Shown here one piece after another: positions 9,833 through 21,800 of a stretch of DNA of 64,000 nucleotides (positions are counted from its first letter, which is position 1; every line of letters begins with the position of its first letter). The stretch lies in NCBI GenBank assembly GCA_904066235.2, contig CAJFCV020000002.1:1736001-1800000 (forward strand), read 5' to 3'. A model generated the notes under the pieces. That model saw nothing but the letters and a program-made list of their open reading frames with translations. It did no database searches and had not been told where the DNA came from. Source of the DNA: Bursaphelenchus xylophilus (Eukaryota; Nematoda; Chromadorea; Rhabditida; Aphelenchoididae). The position numbers and the translations under genes are program-made.

Positions 9833-10922
9833 TTTTCCGGAGCAATTCCGAATAAACAGATGTTGCAACACTCGAAAAAATTGAACCAGAACTAAACCAG
9901 TGAAGCCGGCAAACAGAACTGAAGCAAAGTAAACTTCAAACAAATACGAAGCAAGATTCCACACTCGCGCTTTCCAGAGACCATCAAAAATTTTTGATCG
10001 CATAAGCTGAAAAAGTGGCACCCTACTCTCTCTCGAACTGACCGTTGAATATCTCGGCCGCGCAAAAAAGCGCATGTTATATCGCAGAAGAAAAAATTGC
10101 TCATACTACAGAGACCACGAAGAAGTATTTATAATAAGAGCAGATTGACTCAAAAACTGGACCCAGAATCACAAATTTGCAAGTAGAACCATCCCCGAAA
10201 TTCCGGGACACCCAGAATCCAGAAAAATCGCCATAACGGCCGAGTATCGCTGCGCAATGAGATGAAACTTTTCATGGCTTATTCTCAAAGGCTGGCTAAT
10301 ATCTGTGTAAAATTTCATAACATTTCGAAAAGCCCCGTCCGAGATGTGACCAAAAAATGGGGTGGAACCAAAAACCCCAGACGCGTCGTATGGGGCTTAC
10401 ACAGGAAGTAGTACTTCCCTGTGAAACTAAAATAGTGATTGCTGCTCCTATTGGAGAAAAGATTTCTTCTATTTCGTTAAAAATTACGCAACTCCCCTTC
10501 GAGTAACACTGCCCAAGCTTACGGGGGCGTGGCATGAAAAATCTAATAAATGTGTCGGCAGATCGCAGTGGAAATATTACAGAGGCTTATGTATGGATAT
10601 AAACCATCACATGTCATCTTCTACAGGCTAGTCTTCATACAACGAAGCACAAAAAACGATAATATTGGAGTACAATCATGTGGCCAAAATGTTCCTTTGA
10701 CCTTGCTGTAAGAGTGCAATCCCATTGTAACAATATTTAAAAACTAATTAAAAATGAAATTTTCCCGCTTACAAATCGTATAAAGTGCACTCCCATTAAG
10801 GATACTATCGTTAATGGGCTTCCGGGAACACAGCAATTTTGGCAACAGAAACGTGACCATTTTTTCGATCGGCTGTTTCAAACCCATTGAATTTTAAGAA
10901 GCGGTGTACTTTGCAACATTTG
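9833..10922. other. Spacer between genes F and G
   Basis: About 1.1 kb without a supported gene. 10035-10325 contains strings (ATATCTCGGCCGCGCAAA, TTCATGGCTTATTCTCAAA) that resemble pieces near 45370-45490 and 48040-48130, so it probably includes old relics of the PIF-like repeat. The minus-strand frames at 9755-10104 and 10296-10535 show no domain. Confidence 0.45.
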
Positions 10923-10930
10923 TATAAAAA
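10923..10930 (+). promoter_or_regulatory. TATA box of array gene G
   Basis: TATAAAAA, 46 bases before the ATG at 10969. The AAATTTACA motif seen in other members is not evident here. Confidence 0.55.
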
Positions 10931-10968
10931 GAAGCCTGAAGCCTGTTGGAACAAGCATCTCGTTAATC

Positions 10969-12598
10969 ATGGACATGATATTGCTCTTCCTTTGCGTCGC
11001 AGCTGTAAGCTGCGAGCATCTTGCCGAGTTGGCACAACTGCGGCAGCCTCTGGGGAATGAGGACAGACAGAGATTGTTGAACAAGTACAGGCTGATCAAT
11101 GAGGACGCTGGTCTCAAAATCTCGACCGCGGAGGTCTTGGAGTTCACGGAAATCATGCGAAAGAGGGTAAGTCGAAAGCACAAAAGATTAGTAGCAATTC
11201 TGCAGTCGGGATCGCAAACAACCAATAAATCTGAACATCTTTATAGCGATAGTCGCCGCTATAAAGAGCCAGGGCTATAGCTCATAGTCTATTGCCCATA
11301 GTTTCCTTCAATCCCGGACATATACAGTGGCGGACCTGATCCAGTGGCAAAAAACGTATAATTTTGCATCCGAGAAGTGTCAAAAACGTGGCAAAATGCT
11401 TCATTCTCCAAGTAAAAAACTTCGTTTTGAAGGGCGCGCCCTTTCCCTAACAAAAAAAGGGCACGCTTTCCAAATCTGACTTTTTTTACTTGGAGAGGGA
11501 GGTACTTTGCCACATTTTTTGATGCTTCCTGGATGCAAAATGGTCAGGTCCCCCACTGTACTGGCAGCTGGCCATAAATCAGCCCTCCAAAAAAATCTAG
11601 TCCGCACGTAAACAATCGTTTTGTGCGAAGATTGTGTAAATGGAGGAAAAGAAGGAGCGTCAAGGAGGGAACAGAAACGTTTTTGGACAATAATTTTACG
11701 AACCCTCTTCAGAGAAAGCTCAAATTCCTAGTACAAATACCACAAGCTACAACTATAAACAGTGCCAAATTTCCTATAGTTCAATTCAGAAATTGATGTA
11801 AAATTTTTGCCATTCCTTTTCTAAAAACTCCAACCCGATTCCCACTCTAAAAACCATTGCAAATGACATCATTTCCAGCAACGTCAAGCCTCCGAAAAGC
11901 ACCACCTCAACTTGGAGCCCCATATCGCTGAACTAGAACGTCTATTCCTGGCAGTTCCCGATTCCAACCCGAGAGGTCCGGAATTTAAGGAGGTGGTTGC
12001 GAAAGCTAACGATATTTTTGATGTTATCGCATCCAAAGCAAGTTCGCTTGAGCTGGTCCCATTTCACATTGACATGACCTTTTTGAAGCTGTTGGAAAAG
12101 GTGGGTAAAACTTCAAAGTTTTTTTCAATATACAACTATTATATTTTTTGACTAAAAACATGTCTTTTTACCAATCTTATGGCGACTGAATACCATCATT
12201 TTTAAAGAAAAAATGTATCCAAACTTTGTTCAATTTTTTGCAAAGTGTGAGCTAAAATTTTCACGTCCGCATTCCCAACCTTTGCTCTAAACTTATTCGA
12301 AGTTTTCACTACGTTAAAAATACACTTTTTGGGTACCCTAAAAAACTGAAACTGTCGATTTCAACTCATTTTTCAGAACGATATCACCAATTTGATTCGT
12401 GCAAATCTGAAGAAACTTGGTCGAGACTTCGACAAGACCGCCAAATACATCGCAAATGTCTACGTTCGCGGCCTGAAAAAGGGCAAGAACATGCATGAAA
12501 GCGTTGAAGCCCTGTTCAATCTGCTGAGCCAAGGAGATTTAAGCGCGGAAAGATTGGACAAAGAGATACAGAAAATCGAGGATATTCTCAACCACTAA
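10969..12598 (+). CDS. Array gene G: secreted helical protein
   Basis: Exons 10969-11166, 11879-12100, 12377-12598; 213 aa; phase 0 introns. Short signal peptide MDMILLFLCVAAVSC. Exon 1 holds LLNKYRLINEDAG. Exon 2 (222 bases) holds VPDSNPRGPEFKEVV and ends in LKLLEK. Exon 3 starts N-D-I and lacks a tail. Intron 1 carries an M1 MITE. AATAAA at 12683. Last member of the array; the next gene is on the other strand. Confidence 0.85.
11335..11558. mobile_element. MITE M1 in intron 1 of gene G
   Basis: CAGTGGCGGACCTGATCC to CCCCCACTG, 224 bp, TA on both sides (11333-11334, 11559-11560). Slightly shortened in the right arm. Confidence 0.85.
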
Positions 12599-12873
12599 AC
12601 TGTAAAAAAAACGTCATTTCCTGCTATTTCACAACCACAAATACCCTAACTTTATCGATAAAACACTGTAATCAACATAACCAATAAAAAATATCCGTAA
12701 AAACCTCAATTAAATTATTGTTTATTGAGTTCCAAACGTAGATCAACTGGTTCAAAATTACATAAGAGCTATTAAGGGCGAGAATCAAATAATTAGAGTT
12801 TGAGGGTAACAATTCACAAAAAAAAATTCAACAAAAACGAGCTCAAGTAAAAATAAAAACAAGAGAAAAACGC
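12599..12873. other. Convergent 3' region between gene G and the BRR2 gene
   Basis: Holds the gene G poly(A) signal (12683) and, reading minus, the 3' UTR of the BRR2 gene. No gene. Confidence 0.5.
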
Positions 12874-15800
12874 CTATCGATCTCGTCGGACCTTCAATTT
12901 GATGTCGTATTCCTGATCCGCGCCAATATAAGAGTCACAAATAAAGTAGAGTTTCAAGTCGTGAGTGCCATCCCTTGATGGGATAAAGTCCAATTTCACG
13001 GCGGCCTGTTGATTCACAACCACGCGCTTGATGCATAAAAGTGGATGAGGGGATTCCGGATCCGTGTCGCCGATCACGATCCACCAGCCTTCTTCCTTTC
13101 GTTTCTGTGGCCAATATGGTGCAACTACTGGTGGGGCCATTCCCGTCCTTTCGTCCACGTTTTCTCGTTCGATTTGAACCTAAAAACATTGAACTTTATC
13201 GTTCACAAAGCCACAAAAAATGAAAATTTGACAAATTTATCCCATCCTCAAAATTTCCCAAAAAAAAATAGTCCCAAAATTTGTCAAAAAATTTCTTGGC
13301 CAAGTGCCCCAAAAAAACGCCTTCGATTTTGTCATACCTGGCCCAAATTTAGACTACAATTTCTACGACATATGTCAAGTCTTAGCTCTCCCTTGCCCTA
13401 TTCAAAAATCATTAAAAGTTTAGGAAACAGAAAAAGTCGGAGTTTTCTATGCCGGTTTCAAAATTTACGACTACTGGAAGGGACATGAAATTTTCTTCTA
13501 ATTTTCGGCCAAGATACAGTGACAGACCTGATCCAGTGGCAAAAAACGTGCCATTTTGCATCCGGGAAGCGTCAAAAATGTGGCAAAATGCTTCTCTCTC
13601 CAAGTGAAAAAGTTCGTTTTGAAGGGTTTCGCTCACAAAAAGAGCGAGTGCTCTTTAGAAATCGGCGTTTTTTCACTTGGAGAGGGAGGTATTTTGCCAC
13701 ATTTTGTGACACTTCCTGGATGCGAAATGATACGTTTTTTGCCACTGGATCAGCTCCGTCACTGTAACTTGGCCGAAAATTAAAGAAAAATTTCATGTTC
13801 CCTTCCAATAGTCGTAAATTTTGAAACCGGCAAAAAAACTCAAGACTTTTTCAGTTTCCAAAACTCTTAATGGTTTTTGCATAGGGCAACATAAAACTGC
13901 CACTGTACCTGTCCCTCAGCCCAAGACCCCAAACTTCGGCCCACAATCACATGAAAATCAAATCTTGTTCCCAAAAACACTCAACTTCCCATCCTCTTTT
14001 CTTTAAACCCTCTCTCCAATTCCACTTTTCCTCAAAACCCATTCCAAAATCCTACCGTAAACACGACCGGCTTTCCTTCCACCGGCTTTTCCGGCTCATA
14101 CTCATACTCCAACACCAACGACGGATAATTATTGCAGAACTTGGCGACATCAATCAACTGGCTCTTCTCCATCTTCAACAATTCATTTCTTTGGTCGTCT
14201 TCCAATTCCTGCAGGTCTATGATCGTTTCCACATTCATTTTCTTCGCTCTTTCGATCAATTCGTTCGAGCTGTGGGGTAACTGGGTTAGATGATGTTGCC
14301 CGGCGTACACCGCTTGAGTCAGCATTTGACAAAGTTCCATGGCGTTGATGGCGCTGGTCAAGTATCCATGGGAGCCGAGGACGTCCACACAGGCCTGGAT
14401 CAACCGCACGGCCTTGGGCAAGATTTGTTCCGTGTCTTTGGTCAATTCGGCGGACAGCTGGATGCGGCTGAGATGTGCGTTGAGCAGCAAATGGACCTTC
14501 ACATGGGGATCGGACCATTTCTGATTCTTCTGGACGTTGGGCAAAGTCTGGGCCAACTTTCTCAACGTTGCCTCTTCCTTTTCTCGGATCGGGAGGTCCT
14601 TGAATTCGTCGGCGTGACTGACAATTTCAAGGATCGCCTTGGCCTTCATTCTCTTCTTCAGGGCCATTTGGAAGGTGTCAATTGTGGCATGGCGGATGTA
14701 GTAGTAGGCACAGATGATGCCGGGGTTCAGCGCGATCGTGTCCATATCGTCTTTGATGGCGATGCAATTCGAATTTTCGAGATCTTTGAGGGTACTTTCG
14801 ACCAACTCCGAGAGGGCATCCGAGAGATGGCGATGAGTGACGCCTGAAAACATTATTTTAGACTATTTTTCTTTTCAAAAAAATATCCAAAAACGCAAGA
14901 AAAATTCTTCTCGAAATCGCAAAAAGCAAGCTTTGTCCAAAAAAAAGATTTTATCCCAAAAATCAAAAGCCCCTACACTTTTTTTCCAACCCCCAAATCT
15001 CACCTTGCAACGAATAGTAATTTGGATTCTGCGTCATTCTTCTGTACAGCAAGGTCCAAGTCAAATAATCAATGGCATCCTGCTTATTTTCAATCGTTTT
15101 TGTGACCACCTCAGCGTTGAAATGATCATGGAGATCATGATCAAGATGGCTTTCCACTGGAAGCGGTTCAAACAAAAACTTTTTGAGGAAATCCCTCTTC
15201 GACGACTGGCACATGAGGACGCACTTCGCTGAAAAGGAAAAAAAATCATATCCTTTCAAGGGTGAATCGAACTTACAATCCTGGTCTTCATTGGGTCGAT
15301 TGGCCAGGCCGATCATTTGCAAAATGTCCGGAATGGGGTAATCATGTTCGGTGTGGGTTTTACCATCGTAATATTGAGTGTCCATGATGACGACGAGGTG
15401 AGAAAAGACGTTGACGCTGTAGCAGAGGGTTCTTGGGACAATGAGGACCTGAAATTGGCAAAAAAATCAGTAAAATCGTCAGCTTCGACAAAAAAAATTC
15501 TTTAAAAACAGAAAATTTTTACTCCATGTAGGATGTCAAGATCGTAAAAAACAATTTGTGTTACCTTCTACTGTCCAAACGAACCGTGTTTTACCCATAA
15601 AACCAAAAGATTTGCAAATTTTTTATTCGGCGACCTGCGCCCTAACTTAACCATCATAATGGCTTCAAAAATGTTTGAATTTCAACTTAGGACATATCAA
15701 CTATTCATAAAAACCTATGAGACATAAAACCGACCAATGGGAAACCTTTAAAAACAAATCGCCAAGCTGCGCCCTACCAAATATCCAATAACCCCAAAAA

Positions 15801-18800
15801 TTTTACCTGAATAGTTCCAGCCGAGAACAATGTTTCCAAGATCTGGACATCCTTCTTCGCCGTTCCCTCATGATAATATCCCACTCCTCTTTTGGCGGCT
15901 TCTTTAATATTTGGATCAGCAATCGCGTTCACCAAATTCTGGAAATCTTCGTCTTCCGGGTTCACATGGAGGAATCTGTCGGGTTGATTTTCAGCCTTCG
16001 CCAAAGTGAGAAGATCAAAGGCTGTTGGTCGGGCTTGTCGACGAGTTGGGACGAAGACCAGGGCCGGCTTTGGTGAGAGCTTTCCGCCGTGTTTACAGAC
16101 GGCCGAGTAGAGAGGGCGGCCCATGGCGGCAAGGCGAGAGTCGGTGTGAGCCAAGTTGAAACCTAAAAATAAGTTTTCAATACATTTGTAATGGCATAAT
16201 ACACCTTCTTACAGTCTCTCAAGGCAAATTTATTGTGGTTCAAAACACTTAAAAAATCGAAATTTGGTCATAAAACAAAAAAAAAAGTGCCAAAAAAACT
16301 AATTTTCAACAGACAACTATATCTCCAAATCTTATAACAGACCTTACAAATGCCCCTAGACTTTTTAATCTTACATTATTTCACCTCAAACCTCTTCAAG
16401 ATCACAAAAAAGCGCCCTTAAAAATCAATTTTTCATCGTAGTATATCCCAAATCCCAAAACTTCAACAAAAAATCAAATCTCACTAATCCCTCCTACCTT
16501 GAATATACAGGTCCAACGGTAATGGTCTCGCATTCGGTGGGAAATTATAATTGGCGGTCATCGAGACTCCCAGCCAATTCTGGACATCTTTTGCGTTGGC
16601 CAAGCTCGTGCTGAGTGCGATGATTCTCAGCTTCCCTGTTTCATCTTCCAACTGCCCTCCCATGTATCTCATTCGACTGCAGACCACTTCCAGAGTTGTG
16701 CCGCCGGAATATCCGACCATTTGGAGATCATCGACGATGAAGAGTTTGACGGCCATCACATTTTTGCGCTGTTTCCATCTTCTGGACATGTGGTCCCATC
16801 TCTCGGCGGTGGCAATGATAATATCGCCTTTTTGCATCAGCTTCAAGTCAATGCTGGAATCTCCGGTGAGTTGGACGACCGTTTTGTCGAGGACCGGGGC
16901 AATTCTTTCGGTCCATTCGTTGAAGACCTACAAGTGAATTTGAGGTAAAACTACAGTGAGGAACCTGATCCCGTGGCAAAAAGCGTAGCATTTTGGATTC
17001 GGGAACTATCAAAAATGTGGTAAAATGCTTCCTTCTCCAAGTGAAAAAAAACTCCGATTTCAATCACTCACAGAAAGAGCGCCTTCAAAACGAAGTTTTT
17101 TCACCTGGAGAGGGAAGCATTTTGCCACATTTTTGATACTTCCCGGATGCAAAGTGGTACGTTTTTTGCCACTGGATCATCCATAACTTTTTCCAACAAA
17201 AAATTAGAAAATAATCAACTTTTTAGGCCAACAGCCCAGCCCAAAACCAATAACATCAATTTACCCCTAAAAATCTCCCAAAACTTCCTAATAATCTTCC
17301 CACAACATCCAAAAAACACCCACAAAATCCTCATATCACCAAAAACCCGAAAAAAATCAAATCTCAACCCACCTTCTGAGCGATTTCCTCCTTCACTGTC
17401 ACATAGACTGCTTTGGCCTCCGGATTGTTGTCAAAGTGTCGCAAGAGAGCGAATTCCGCGCAGACTCGCTTTCCACTTCCATTTGGAGCTCCGATAAACA
17501 CATTGTCGTTGGTTTCATAGCAGGAGCGGAAAACTGGAAAAAATATTATAACTGAGATAACAAAAATTCAATTTCTAATGGCACAGCTTGTATTCTACCC
17601 ATAAATTAAAACTAAAACCTTTGAACCGTCTTATACGACCTTCAACAATCAAAAAAATATTAATTATTCGACAAAATCTCCTAAAAAAATACATTTTTGG
17701 CCAAAAAAACTAATTTTTTCTCAAAAAACATAAGGTAAAGTCCCCAACGACTTTTCTCTGTCCCATCTACCTTCTACACTCTTCAAACTCCTTCATTAAC
17801 CCTCCACTTTTCCTTACCTTGAGTCTGAATCGGATTGAAAACTCGAATCCCCCTTTCTCTGAAGACCGATTCGAATTTCTTGTTGTTCAATGCGCTCAAA
17901 GGCAGTGGTTGTAAGTCCAGTAATTCGGTGGGTGGTGGGTACTTCTCCGGTAAAATCATATACCGGAAACTGACCGGCATCACCGTCTCGGAGCCAAGCC
18001 ATCGATCGCTGACCAGCCGGATGAAGTACAATGGCGGGAGGGGGTCAAAGACGGGTACAAACATCTTCACCACATGCTCATCTTCGTAGTACTTCTCTCT
18101 GAGGATGAAATACTCCGAATGGAGGATGACTTCGCCATTCACATCTTCCACAAAGATCCAGAAACCTTCGGCTTTTCCGTGGACCTTCTCGTCCCACTTG
18201 AAATCGGCGGTAATCGCGAGTTCCACTTGAAGAGTTGACCGTGTAATTGGCAAAACAAGGACTTGAATGTCGAGTTTCGGGATCTGACGGATCAGTTTGT
18301 ACAATGGCCGGCCCAGTTTCGGAGTGCGGACCAAATCACCAAGCTGATGTTCGTTGTAATCATACAGTCGATCGAAGGGGATATTCTTCTTGTCCAGCGT
18401 TTTCACAATGTCCTTGGGGATCTTGGTGAACTGATGGAGGGGGTTTAGGCTCTGCCACTGACGCGCGTTCACCATTTTGCAGAGGGCCAGGACTTTGTGG
18501 GCGAGTTGAGCCCATCCTCGCCATAGGACAATTTCAAATAGAGCTCGGAACAGACGGCCGGCTGACTGTGAGACGAAAACCATATCACATTGAAGGCAGA
18601 ATCCATCCAGTTTCAGCTGGGAAATGTAGGCCTGAAAACAAAAAAAAATAACAACATTTTTCGGAGCTTAAGCTTCGATATCTAGAAATCCAGGTCTACT
18701 CTAGACAAGTTTAAAACAAAAATTTGAGGGCCCACATTGCAATTGCATGGCTGAGGTATTCCAAAAAATCTCAAAAAATTTCAAGATCTTGCCAATTTTT

Positions 18801-21800
18801 CAAAACTTTTTAATCATTAAAATCCCCGAAAAAGGCAAAAAAATCAACCTCCGAATCATCTAAAAATCCCACTGACAGAGAATCATTGCAATTGCATGGC
18901 TGAGATATACCAAAAAATCTCAAAAAATGTCAAGATCTTGCCAATTTTCCAAAAATTTTTGGTCATTAAAATCCACAACAAGGCAAAAAATCAACATCCA
19001 AATCGTCTAAAAATCCCACTGACCGAGAATCTACCGATACAAAAAAATCCAACTCAAAAAAAAATCTTCATCCCCACCTACCTGAAGGAGAACATTGACC
19101 TTCGCCGACGGCTCATCCAAGCTTTCCTTGATGGGAATAGGGACATGTTCGGATAACTTTTGGAGCTCCAATTTCTCTTCTTCTCTGACATGAATGTGTT
19201 TGAACTCCGAGGACATTGAGAAAATTCTGAACAAGTCCGTTTCCGTGGCCGTTTCCTTCAGCAATTTGTTGTAAGTTTCCATTGATTCGAAGGTGCAATA
19301 AAAATGAGAGGCAATTCGTCCCAATTCCGTGGCTTGGACCAGTCCGGACTTCTTATCGTACTTGATTAGGTTGCCCTTGTCGAGCATGAGACAGGCAGTA
19401 TGGACAAGATCAGCTCTCGGTTGGTCGAGGAGCTCATCCTTCCTCGCGATATCATGCGAGATTCCGTATAGGGTTGGGGAATGGATCATTCGGACATACA
19501 GATAGGTATAGCCGATCCATTCCATCGCATCGTTGACATTATTCACCGTTCCGAGGACAATTTCAGCGTTCAGCATGTCCGGAAGTTTGGGGATCATCTG
19601 GGACTCGACCGGGAGTTGTTGATTCAGCAAGCTGAGGTAGTATTGGAGCTCGGAGTTGTGGGTAATCAGGATACCCTTTCCGACCGAGTCGTATTGAGGG
19701 CGTCCGGCACGGCCCATCATCTAAAATAAAGTTCATTTTTTAAAAAGAAAACCTCAAAAACAAAATTTTTTTGTTCAAAAATTCTAATTTTCGTTCAAAA
19801 ATCAACTACACCATAAAAAACCTCGCCAAAAATCTTCGAAAAAACTCCAAAAACTCCCAAAAAATCTCACCTGCATGATATCCAGAGCCCCCAGCTCGGT
19901 CCAGCATCCCTTCTCCGCATTATAAATTTGTGTTCCTTTGATCATCACAGTATGTGCGGGCAAGTTCACACCCCAAGCCAAGGTGGCAGTTGAAACCAAA
20001 ACTTGAATATGTTTATCGCCAAACAAATCTTCGATCAAAGTTCTGTCGACTCTGTTCATTCCAGCGTGATGGATACCAAATCCATAGGGAAGTAGGTCCT
20101 TCAAGTCCTGATTTTTCACATTCTCCGCTTCCGTTCTGAGGACTTCCATGGTCGAAGATCCTTCTTTGATGAAAGCGGAGAGGGTGTCTCGCTCAAGGCA
20201 CGCATCTCTGAGGGCTTTCGCTGTTTTGGCGGTCTCTTTTCGGGAGTGGACAAAGACCAGAACCTAAAAAGAAGGCCAAAATAAAAATTTTTGAGGCATT
20301 AAAAATGTCATGTATAATATATTATTAAAATTTCAAACATATTAAAAAATGCCTTCAAATTATTTAATATAAAACATCCTAAAATTCAATCAACAATCAA
20401 AATCACTTCTATAATGTACCTTTTTTAAACAAAACTTAAAATTCGATTTTCACCATGTATAATATAATTTTTGTCTCCGAAACATACAGAAAAAATCCCT
20501 AATAATCTCCTGCTTCAACTCTCAAACTTAAAACTAAATCTCAAACCAAAAAAACCTCAAATTCCACCTCTTCACTACCTACTATATCAAAAATCCCCGT
20601 TCTTACCTGACTTTTTCCAGCATTTTCCATAATTTTATCGTAGACAACCTCATTCATGGCCTGATATCTCTTCAAAGCCTTCTTCTCCGTGATTCCAATG
20701 TATTCCTGTTCCAATGGGACGGGTCTGAACGAGTTGTTGAAGTAAAATAACCCATCATCTTTGACTCTCAAAAACGCCGCCACATCTCGATAATTCGGCA
20801 GCGTAGCCGACAATCCGACCAATCGGCAGGATTCCTGAGTCTGTTCGCTGTTTCTGATCGTTCTGGCGACAATTGCTTCCAAAACCGGGCCTCTGTCGTC
20901 ATGGAGAAGATGAATTTCATCGATGATGATGACTCTGACCAGCTGGTTATAAGCTCTTTCTCCGCCCTTTCTGGTGACAATATCATACTTTTCCGGGGTG
21001 CAGACAATGACTTGCGTCTGCATGAACTGCTCTTTCGACATTTGGGCGTCTCCAGTCATTTCTCCAACCTAAAATTCAAAAAATAAACGAAAAAAAGCTA
21101 TTCTTACCTCTAATCCGTAGGGTTCTAGGCGTTTTTTGAAGGATCCGACCATTTCTTGTACCAGGGATCTCATTGGGGCCACGTAGATGCATTTAAACTC
21201 GTCTTTTTTGACCGATCCATCCGAATTTAGATGTTTAGAGAGCTCGCGGAGGATGCACATGACCGCAACATTGGTCTTACCGGCTCCCTAAAAATTTTAC
21301 AGACTATAAAAAAGAAAGTCAATAATGTTTTCTGCAGGTTATCTAGGCCATAATTTATACCAAAACGACAAAAAAATTTGGAAAAGAATCGTTCAAACAT
21401 AAATATTAAGTCGTCCAGAAAGTTCGCTCGTTTTTTCATTGCTTTGTTTTACAAGGATTGTTGGTTCTGTGGCAAATGGAATATATTTATTTGATACAGC
21501 TTTTTCACCTGTACAAAACTGGCTGTATCAAATAAATATATACCCTTTGCCAAACAACCAACAACCCTCGTAAAACAAAGCGATGAAAAAAACGAACGAA
21601 CTTTCTGGACGACCAAATATTTTTATAAAATCCCAAAAAAAAGTGCACTTTTGCTACATTCCACTTTACAAAATATTCGAAATTAACCACCCATCTTACC
21701 GTTGGAGCGCAGATCAACAAGTTATCATCACTTTTCAGGGCTTTTTTGCTGATTCTGGACTGAATTCTGTTCAAAGATTGGAATCCTTTGAAGCCAGGCT

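Noticed and set aside
13045..13488. 147-codon plus-strand frame over the last BRR2 exon and intron 18
   Set aside because: It is antisense to a well-supported coding exon and runs into transposon sequence.
14290..14847. 185-codon plus-strand frame
   Set aside because: It is the antisense shadow of BRR2 exon 18.
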